Assembly (NCBI GenBank): GCA_965658225.1
Contig: CBFHRK010000100.1
Location: forward strand, 1-5,758
DNA: 5,758 bases
Source of the DNA: ECT2AJA-044 sp965658225
Lineage (GTDB): Bacteria; Bacteroidota; Bacteroidia; Flavobacteriales; ECT2AJA-044
Reading direction: 5' to 3'
The notes under the pieces: generated by a model
Seen by the model: only the letters and a program-made list of their open reading frames with translations
Databases searched by the model: none
Told to the model about the DNA's origin: nothing
Made by a program: the position numbers and the translations under genes
Shown here: piece by piece, positions 1 to 3,878 of the stretch
How the letters are laid out: each line of letters starts with the position of its first letter
How positions within the stretch are numbered: position 1 is the stretch's first letter

Positions 1-77
1 AAATTACTACGGCAACTTTGGTTGACAAAGGGAGGTCACTTTAGAAGTGCACAAAGGTACGTTTTATAGACCCTAAA
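1..77. other. Intergenic or gene-edge stretch with two small inverted repeats
   Basis: No reading frame here can be assigned with confidence. Two perfect 5-bp inverted repeats are visible: CTTTG at 16-20 with CAAAG at 26-30, and CACTT at 37-41 with AAGTG at 45-49. Neither is followed by a T-run on either strand, so they are not convincing terminators for the gene ending at 78. Plus-strand frame 1 is open from the window edge to a TAG at 67-69 and could be the last 22 codons of a gene entering from the left. That is too short to judge. Confidence 0.4.
52..59 (-). promoter_or_regulatory. Possible -7 promoter element (TACCTTTG), minus strand
   Basis: Read on the minus strand, 59 to 52 is TACCTTTG, an exact match to the Bacteroidota sigma-A -7 consensus TAnnTTTG. 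It lies just past the stop codon of the GWxTD gene and would drive a minus-strand gene beyond the left edge. No TTG-type -33 element is seen at the expected distance upstream, so this could be a chance match. Confidence 0.3.
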
Positions 78-1562
78 TTATCTATTTGGAATAATGATGT
101 TGTTTTGGATGGAGCTACCCCAGCGATCAGGTGCATCTGTAATGTCCATGTTTCGGGTGGCAACATCGCGCTGTACAATTTGCATTTGCCAGTTTGGGTC
201 ATTGATTTCACCCAGTGCATCGGAATGTATGAGTTCGAAATCGTTTGTTGATAGATCGCGATTCATGAATACGAAAATGATATTTCGCTGATTGTTTTGT
301 TCTAATGTATAATACATCCAGATTTCATACGGGTAGGCTCCCGGTTCGAAAGGACGCCCATCGCGATCATCTGGAATGCCATACTGGAGGTGCACGCGTC
401 CTCGATCCGTGTTGTATCCTTTTCGAATGCGCGTTGAATACAGTTTGTTAACCAGTTTAACCTGATCGTGGTAGATATCCCAAACAGCTTCCGGGTTGTA
501 CTTTTCGCGATTGCTCCAAAAGCTGTAGAAGAATCGCTGCATCTCGGCTACATCGCCTCTTTTGATCGTTTCTTCGGCAACTCTACGTTCTAATCGGTCC
601 GAAATAGGGTAGAGGTAATCAATGTACTCCTTGAGTGTATCTGCATTGGTGATTTGATTAACAAAAGTGTTTTCTATGACGACCATTTGGTTGTCTTCGA
701 TATTGATTTCCAAGTCTGGATTTTCCCGAACGAAGGCGATGGAGTTTCTGGCGATTATTTGGTTTTCTTTATCGCGCGCCTCTAAAACAAGGCGATAGCG
801 TCCGTTGGCTAGGTTCGTTAGATTGAAACTGCGCAATACAGGTTCGGCCTGAGAGGCAGACTTTCGATCGTAGCCCGCGAATTTGGGAACGAGTTCTTTG
901 GTCGACTCTGTTTCTATGTAGTACTGAATTAAATAAGGCTCGTTTTCACCGATTTTTTGATCCATGTTATACAGTTCGGCGTAGAAATTCATTTGATCTA
1001 CGGAGCCGGGGTAGTAATAAGAATAAAAGGGTAGAAGGGGTATCAAGTCGAATCCACTCTTCGTTAACACCGAAGGTTGCACTGCTTTGGAGTAGCGCTC
1101 CACTAATTGGATGTCGCTAAATTTGGCTTGGTTGTTTTGATAGTCAATGACAACGGGAATGCTGGAACTTAAATTCGATAAGGGATTTGCTGCATCTGAG
1201 ACTTCAATGTAAACACTGTAAGCGCCGTTTTTTAGCGGAATTCGTTGAATATCAATAAAGTTGTTTATTTCTCCGGTGGTGTCGAGAATACTCGGACCGC
1301 TTAATTTGTATCGATCCATGTAAACTACGGAGTCTTCTTTCGATATGGAAATTAGTACTTCTACGGCGGCATTAAACTCGTCTCCCTCATCAGATTTTTC
1401 CCAAACGAGTGAAGATCCTACAACAGAGAAGTAGGTTTCAAGATACGGCGTTTGTCCGGCCGCATTGAATGTGGCATAATCCATGAACACGGACAAGTTT
1501 TTTGATTGTACGATAAAGCCGAACACAACTATGTTCAGAAGGAGGAGCGCAATTTTTTTCAT
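78..1562 (-). CDS. GWxTD domain-containing exported protein
   Basis: This 494-residue protein begins with a Sec-type signal sequence: two lysines, a hydrophobic stretch at about residues 4-18, and likely cleavage near residues 19-21. There is no lipobox cysteine. Residues 25-285 look like beta-rich extracytoplasmic segments. The C-terminal third matches the GWxTD family, which is common in Bacteroidota and of unsettled function. It has the helical lead-in at about 305-375 (YSFWSNR near 346-352) followed by GYNTDRGRVHLQYGIPDD at 382-399. The family's signature tryptophan is replaced by tyrosine (Tyr383), while Gly382, Thr385 and Asp386 are kept. ATG at 1560-1562 is chosen because the signal peptide starts there; no Shine-Dalgarno sequence precedes it. 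The gene is divergent from the tRNA-Ser unit, with 116 bp between them. The family call is confident, but the role cannot be stated. Confidence 0.88.
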   Translation of the reverse strand: MKKIALLLLNIVVFGFIVQSKNLSVFMDYATFNAAGQTPYLETYFSVVGSSLVWEKSDEGDEFNAAVEVLISISKEDSVVYMDRYKLSGPSILDTTGEINNFIDIQRIPLKNGAYSVYIEVSDAANPLSNLSSSIPVVIDYQNNQAKFSDIQLVERYSKAVQPSVLTKSGFDLIPLLPFYSYYYPGSVDQMNFYAELYNMDQKIGENEPYLIQYYIETESTKELVPKFAGYDRKSASQAEPVLRSFNLTNLANGRYRLVLEARDKENQIIARNSIAFVRENPDLEINIEDNQMVVIENTFVNQITNADTLKEYIDYLYPISDRLERRVAEETIKRGDVAEMQRFFYSFWSNREKYNPEAVWDIYHDQVKLVNKLYSTRIRKGYNTDRGRVHLQYGIPDDRDGRPFEPGAYPYEIWMYYTLEQNNQRNIIFVFMNRDLSTNDFELIHSDALGEINDPNWQMQIVQRDVATRNMDITDAPDRWGSSIQNNIIIPNR

Positions 1563-1635
1563 AATAAAGACAAAATAGAGATAACCCAGAACAAACCAAG
1601 TTACGAAAAAAATACACAGTTTATTCCCTTAAGGC

Positions 1636-1667
1636 TTGTTCTAATTCAAACATATTAGTTAATTTTG
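1636..1667 (+). promoter_or_regulatory. Promoter of the tRNA-Ser gene
   Basis: TAATTTTG at 1660-1667 is an exact match to the Bacteroidota -7 consensus TAnnTTTG. TTG at 1636-1638 lies 21 bp upstream, a plausible -33 element. The tRNA begins 11 bp after the -7 element, which fits initiation close to the mature 5' end with a very short leader. This is the best-supported promoter in the window. Confidence 0.75.
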
Positions 1668-1678
1668 CCCCTCGCAAA

Positions 1679-1763
1679 GGAGAGGTGGCAGAGCGGTTGA
1701 ATGCACCGGTCTTGAAAACCGACGTACCGAGAGGTACCGGGGGTTCGAATCCCTCCCTCTCCG
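1679..1763 (+). tRNA. tRNA-Ser (anticodon UGA)
   Basis: An 85-nt class II tRNA. The acceptor stem GGAGAGG (1679-1685) pairs fully with CCTCTCC (1756-1762), followed by discriminator G1763, typical of serine tRNAs. The D stem is GCA/TGC. The anticodon loop CTTGAAA (1711-1717) puts anticodon TGA at 1713-1715, reading UCA and other UCN codons. The long variable arm is GTACC-GAGA-GGTAC (1724-1737), with a GNRA tetraloop. The T loop is TTCGAAT (1744-1750), flanked by a 5-bp stem with one G-U pair. The outermost anticodon-stem position is a C1706/A1722 mismatch. The 3' CCA is not encoded (CAA follows G1763), so it must be added after transcription. Seryl-tRNA synthetase recognises the variable arm in this family. 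Confidence 0.97.
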
Positions 1764-1771
1764 CAAGCCAG

Positions 1772-1806
1772 AAAAGCCTTCCCGAAGAAACGGGAAGGCT
1801 TTTTTT
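1772..1806 (+). terminator. Intrinsic terminator of the tRNA-Ser unit
   Basis: A perfect 9-bp stem pairs GCCTTCCCG (1776-1784) with CGGGAAGGC (1791-1799) across the loop AAGAAA. Seven T residues follow (1800-1806), and an A-run precedes the stem. It lies 9 bp after the tRNA, so the tRNA is transcribed alone. It also forms part of the left arm of the large palindrome at 1768-1894. Confidence 0.92.
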
Positions 1807-1824
1807 GTTCCGGGGCGACTCGAA

Positions 1825-1963
1825 ACCGCAGGTTTCAGTGAGCCACGAAACAAAAAAAGGCATCGACCCGCTAGGGTCGAGGAGGCTTTTCTGGATTAAG
1901 CCACCCCATTTAAGGGATCTGCGCAGCAAATCCCGACCGATTTCTTTCACGTTTTTACTAATG
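1825..1963. repeat. Tandem repeat unit 1 (139 bp)
   Basis: This unit starts at ACCGCAGGTTTCAGTGAGCC and runs to the start of unit 2. It differs from unit 2 at roughly a dozen positions, mostly in the hairpin and at the 3' end. Hairpin A is TCGACCC (1863-1869), loop GCTA, GGGTCGA (1874-1880), flanked by A7 (1852-1858) and by TTTT (1887-1890). Hairpin B is GGGAT (1914-1918) with ATCCC (1930-1934), an internal C/A mismatch, then TGC/GCA around a 3-nt loop. No credible protein is encoded: the open frames in both directions run antisense or parallel to the tRNA and through the repeats. Confidence 0.9.
1852..1890 (-). terminator. Terminator-like hairpin of repeat unit 1, minus strand
   Basis: Read on the minus strand, AAAAGCC leads into a 7-bp stem with loop TAGC, then ATGCC and seven Ts. 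On the plus strand the tail is only TTTTC, so the minus orientation is the stronger terminator. It faces the 3' end of the tRNA unit and could block read-through from the right. Confidence 0.55.
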
Positions 1964-2103
1964 ACCGCAGGTTTCAGTGAGCCACGGAACAAAAAAAAGG
2001 CGTCGGCCCGCGAGGGCCGAGTAGGCTTTTCGGGATTAAGCCACCCCATTTAAGGGATCTGCGCAGCAAATCCCGACCGATTTCCTTCACGTTTTTAATT
2101 AGG
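1964..2103. repeat. Tandem repeat unit 2 (140 bp)
   Basis: This unit is one base longer than unit 1 because its A-run has eight residues (1991-1998). Hairpin A is TCGGCCC (2003-2009), loop GCGA, GGGCCGA (2014-2020). Compared with unit 1, the A1866-T1877 pair has become G2006-C2017, a compensatory change. Hairpin B and the stretch TAAGCCACCCCATTTAAGGG are identical to unit 1. The last six bases diverge. Confidence 0.92.
1991..2030 (-). terminator. Terminator-like hairpin of repeat unit 2, minus strand
   Basis: Same design as the hairpins in units 1 and 3. On the minus strand the stem TCGGCCC/GGGCCGA with loop TCGC is followed by CGCC and eight Ts (complement of 1991-1998). It lies downstream of the unit 3 hairpin for minus-strand transcription. 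Confidence 0.55.
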
Positions 2104-2178
2104 ACCGCAGGTTTCAGTGAGCAACGGAACAAAAAAAGGCGTCGGCCCGCGAGGGCCGAGGAGGCTTTTCTGGATTAA
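2104..2178. repeat. Tandem repeat unit 3, truncated (75 bp)
   Basis: This copy keeps only the first half of the unit: the ACCGCAGG start, A7 (2131-2137), and hairpin A TCGGCCC/GGGCCGA (2142-2148 and 2153-2159) with loop GCGA. It ends at GGATTAA, where similarity stops. Hairpin B is absent. It is the unit nearest the minus-strand operon that ends at 2240. Confidence 0.9.
2131..2168 (-). terminator. Likely terminator of the CDGSH/DUF1801 operon
   Basis: On the minus strand this is the first hairpin met after the DUF1801 stop codon. It has a 7-bp GC-rich stem (TCGGCCC/GGGCCGA, loop TCGC), then CGCC and seven Ts (complement of 2131-2137), with AAAAG upstream able to pair with the start of the T-run. 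No other terminator lies between 2178 and 2240. The plus-strand T-run is short (TTTTC), so any activity there would be weaker. Confidence 0.7.
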
Positions 2179-2239
2179 CCTCTTTTCAAGAAGATAATTC
2201 GGCTGGGGTATAATCGATTAGGTCCTATAAGCCCTTACT

Positions 2240-2659
2240 TTACTCGGGATATCGCTTCGCCATATATTCAAGGGAGGCAATCATTAGTTCGTCAAGAACT
2301 TCCTCGTTGATATCGGATAGACGTTTGATATACAAACAGCTCTTGCCTGTTTTGTGATTCCCAAGTTTTTCGAGAAGTTCATCGAATCGAGAAAATCCTG
2401 CCATGATGTATAGTGAAAAACTCGTCTTTCGCGGTGAAAACCCAATTCTGAAGAAATCGCCTTCCCGACCCGAATCGTATTTGTAATGATAGGTTCCAAA
2501 ACCGATTAAACTCGGACCCCAAAGAACGGGCTCGCATCCCGAAAGAGTTTTCATGTGTTGTAAAAGCTGAAGGGCATCTGTACGCTTTTGTTCGTTCTCA
2601 ATGGCCTCTAGGAAATCATGAACGGACGAATCCGTTGGCTTTGTTTTGTTTTCCGACAT
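2240..2659 (-). CDS. DUF1801 domain-containing protein
   Basis: A 139-residue soluble protein with the hallmarks of the DUF1801 (YdhG-like) family: LWGPSLIGFGTYHYKYDSGR (46-65), then EGDFFRIGFSPRK (66-78), LYIMAGF (83-89), and KTGKSCLYIKRLSDI (103-117). The length is normal for a stand-alone member. No signal peptide or membrane segment is seen, so it is probably cytoplasmic. Its biochemical role is unknown; the fold is related to the frataxin-like YdhG group, and I claim no activity. The start codon lies 2 bp past the stop of the CDGSH gene and is preceded by GAAGGA at 5 bp spacing, so the two are one operon with likely translational coupling. Confidence 0.92.
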   Translation of the reverse strand: MSENKTKPTDSSVHDFLEAIENEQKRTDALQLLQHMKTLSGCEPVLWGPSLIGFGTYHYKYDSGREGDFFRIGFSPRKTSFSLYIMAGFSRFDELLEKLGNHKTGKSCLYIKRLSDINEEVLDELMIASLEYMAKRYPE

Positions 2660-2661
2660 GC

Positions 2662-3078
2662 TTATCCTTCGAAGTTCATTTTTTTGTGAGAACCATCGCA
2701 GTAGGGCTTATTGCTCGAATCTCCGCAACGACACAGGGCAATTGGACGCTCTTCTACACGTTCGGATCCATCGGGAAAAGTTAATTGCACTGGTGGGGAA
2801 ATTAACAAAGGGCCGTTGGCGACCATGTTGATTGATGTTGCCATTTGGTTGCTTTCTTTATTTGTATTCCTTCGAATACTTAATGCTCCGCTCGGACATT
2901 GACTTACTTGATCGACAATTCGATCTTCTGAAGCTCCATCGATATTAATCCATGGTTTTTTCTTCGGATTAAAAACTTCGATGAGTCCGCGCCAGCATTT
3001 TTCGGAGTGGATGCATTTCCCGGGCTCCCAAACAACCGTGGTCCCGCCTTTTTGATATTCTTTCTTTAATGTATTCAT
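2662..3078 (-). CDS. Dual iron-sulfur protein: Fer4_19 domain plus CDGSH domain
   Basis: A 138-residue protein with two predicted metal centres. Residues about 10-70 match the divergent mono-cluster Fer4_19 (YjdI-like) family: VVWEPGKCIHSEKCWRGL (15-32) and CPSGALS (61-67), with ligand candidates Cys22, His24, Cys28 and Cys61. Residues about 86-138 form a CDGSH zinc-finger-like domain that binds a [2Fe-2S] cluster. The motif CRCGDSSNKPYCDGSH (116-131) supplies three cysteines (116, 118, 127) and His131. A polar linker (70-80) joins the halves. The fused arrangement is known in bacteria. Roles in electron transfer, redox sensing or iron-sulfur handling are family-level inference. No signal peptide is seen, so it is likely cytoplasmic. 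It is the first gene of an operon with DUF1801, divergent from the TetR gene. The start has no clear Shine-Dalgarno sequence. Confidence 0.93.
   Translation of the reverse strand: MNTLKKEYQKGGTTVVWEPGKCIHSEKCWRGLIEVFNPKKKPWINIDGASEDRIVDQVSQCPSGALSIRRNTNKESNQMATSINMVANGPLLISPPVQLTFPDGSERVEERPIALCRCGDSSNKPYCDGSHKKMNFEG
2665..2670 (-). promoter_or_regulatory. Shine-Dalgarno site (GAAGGA) for the DUF1801 gene
   Basis: GAAGGA on the minus strand lies inside the last codons of the upstream CDGSH gene, 5 bp before the DUF1801 ATG. It stands out because the GWxTD and CDGSH genes lack such a site. It fixes the DUF1801 start at 2659. Confidence 0.65.
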
Positions 3079-3094
3079 GAGGGTTAATTTCTCA

Positions 3095-3107
3095 TCCTAA
3101 TTTAGGA
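3095..3107. promoter_or_regulatory. Palindrome TCCTAA-T-TTAGGA in the CDGSH leader
   Basis: A perfect 6+1+6 inverted repeat lies in the expected 5' leader of the CDGSH operon, starting 17 bp from the start codon. Its half site TTAGGA recurs at 3231-3236, just before the TetR start. It is a candidate operator. Confidence 0.4.
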
Positions 3108-3130
3108 AATGCGATTTTAGTACAGTTTTA

Positions 3131-3138
3131 CAAAACTA
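3131..3138 (-). promoter_or_regulatory. -7 element candidate (TAGTTTTG) for the CDGSH operon
   Basis: On the minus strand 3138 to 3131 reads TAGTTTTG, matching TAnnTTTG. It lies 52 bp before the CDGSH start codon, leaving a leader of about 45 nt. No good TTG-type -33 element is seen at the usual spacing, which may mean the promoter depends on a factor or is weak. Confidence 0.5.
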
Positions 3139-3148
3139 TTTAAATGGA

Positions 3149-3164
3149 TACTTGATAATCAGTA
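3149..3164. promoter_or_regulatory. Palindrome TAC-T-TGATAATCA-GTA midway between the divergent promoters
   Basis: TGAT-A-ATCA (3153-3161) is a perfect 4+1+4 inverted repeat, extended by TAC and GTA with one extra T on the left. It lies just upstream of the minus-strand -7 candidate, where a bound regulator could overlap the -33 region. It is a candidate TetR operator. Confidence 0.4.
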
Positions 3165-3205
3165 CATAAAGGTTTAATTAAAAATATTTATACTTAAACT
3201 TTTCG

Positions 3206-3213
3206 TAGTTTTG
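3206..3213 (+). promoter_or_regulatory. -7 element candidate (TAGTTTTG) for the TetR gene
   Basis: TAGTTTTG matches TAnnTTTG and is the same octamer as the divergent promoter. Transcription would begin around 3218-3221, downstream of the ATG at 3216, which favours the ATG at 3240 as the true start. A -33 TTG is not evident. Confidence 0.5.
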
Positions 3214-3239
3214 AAATGCGCAACGTCAAATTAGGAAAA

Positions 3240-3875
3240 ATGAAAACGAGAGCAAGAATTCTCCAAAAAACTTTGGAGCTGATCAACTCCAACGGTCCAA
3301 CAGCACTCAGAATTGAAGATCTTTCAATTAGCTTAAAACTGAGTCCTGGAAATATAACGTACTACTTCCCTAAAAAAGGGGATATACTCGAAGGCGTGGC
3401 CGATCTCTGCAGAAAAGAGATACTAGCCATTACGGAGGGGGTCGACTGGACCAACATGACCATGGATAGTTATTTCAAGTACTATCAGAAAATAACCAAA
3501 ACTCAATGGGCCTATCGGGGATCGCTGCTCTATTCAATGGCTCAGATAAACCCTACGAAACGAGGGCGCAAGGCCGATCAACAGGGCTTAGAGTATTATT
3601 ATTCTAAGTTCAATGAGGTTTATGCCGAAATGAGAAAATCGGGTCTCATTAATGAAGTGAGCTCTGATGAGTTGCTTCGATTAAGAGATCAGAATTTCTT
3701 GGTAATGACCACGTGGATGATACAATACATCCCGTACGAAGCGAAATCAAAAGATCGCGCTACATTTAATTATTACTCGTATATCGGTGTTAAATGTTAT
3801 GAGCCTTATTTGACAGAAGAAGGCACTCGCCAACTTAAGTCCATTGCTGAAAAATACGGACACAGACCTTTTTAA
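3240..3875 (+). CDS. TetR/AcrR-family transcriptional regulator
   Basis: A 211-residue regulator of usual TetR length. The N-terminal DNA-binding domain spans about residues 2-55: helix 1 is RARILQKTLELINSNGP, and the helix-turn-helix is RIEDLSISLKLSPGNITYYF, followed by PKKGDIL, the family's typical end of the DNA-binding domain. The rest is a helical ligand-binding/dimerisation domain rich in aromatic residues, with no recognisable ligand signature. An earlier in-frame ATG at 3216 would add eight residues. I prefer 3240 because AGGA (3233-3236) precedes it, the protein then starts close to the family pattern, and the -7 candidate at 3206-3213 would place transcription start after 3216. The gene is divergent from the CDGSH/DUF1801 operon, its likely target. 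Its stop is 3 bp from the convergent T9SS cargo gene's stop. Confidence 0.9.
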   Translation: MKTRARILQKTLELINSNGPTALRIEDLSISLKLSPGNITYYFPKKGDILEGVADLCRKEILAITEGVDWTNMTMDSYFKYYQKITKTQWAYRGSLLYSMAQINPTKRGRKADQQGLEYYYSKFNEVYAEMRKSGLINEVSSDELLRLRDQNFLVMTTWMIQYIPYEAKSKDRATFNYYSYIGVKCYEPYLTEEGTRQLKSIAEKYGHRPF

Positions 3876-3878
3876 CAT

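Larger units (their letters stand above)
1768..1894. repeat. Large imperfect palindrome with terminator-like hairpins in both arms
   Basis: The left arm (1768-1827) and right arm (1831-1894) are related as inverted copies around the trinucleotide GCA at 1828-1830. Starting from the centre, GAAACC mirrors GGTTTC exactly (1822-1827 and 1831-1836). The arms then share a TTTTTTTGTTYCG block (1800-1812, against the reverse complement of 1846-1858). At the outer edge CCAGAAAAGCC (1768-1778) mirrors GGCTTTTCTGG (1884-1894). The hairpin core differs between the arms: the left has GCCTTCCCG/CGGGAAGGC, and the right has TCGACCC/GGGTCGA. The flanks are therefore conserved while the stems are replaced. 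The left arm serves the tRNA; the right arm is inside tandem repeat unit 1. Confidence 0.75.
3079..3239. promoter_or_regulatory. Divergent promoter/operator region between the CDGSH operon and the TetR gene
   Basis: This AT-rich stretch separates two divergent genes and holds paired, similar signals on the two strands: a TAGTTTTG -7 candidate on each, a copy of AAATTAGGA downstream of each (3228-3236 plus; 3103-3095 minus), and two palindromes. That arrangement is common where a TetR-type repressor controls itself and its neighbour. Which palindrome is the operator cannot be decided from sequence alone. Confidence 0.6.

Noticed and set aside
1..69. C-terminal tail of a plus-strand gene (22 codons to TAG at 67-69)
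   Set aside because: It is too short to judge, resembles no known protein end, and the other frames also end nearby. It is recorded only as a possibility.
1621..2049. 142-residue open frame on the minus strand through the tRNA and repeats
   Set aside because: It runs antisense across the tRNA-Ser gene (giving the familiar false peptide ending in FNRSATSP) and through the repeat units and hairpins. It is an artefact of structured, non-coding sequence.
1685..2053. 122-residue open frame on the plus strand
   Set aside because: Its start is inside the tRNA and it reads through the terminator and the repeats. It has no ribosome binding site or recognisable domain.
1825..2178. CRISPR-like or attachment-site array
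   Set aside because: The units are directly tandem with no unique spacers and are far longer than CRISPR repeats. No copy of the tRNA 3' end is repeated, and no integrase is present, so neither a CRISPR array nor an integration site is supported.
2711..2902. Plus-strand open frame opposite the CDGSH gene
   Set aside because: It lies antisense within a clearly conserved iron-sulfur protein gene and has no domain or ribosome binding site of its own.
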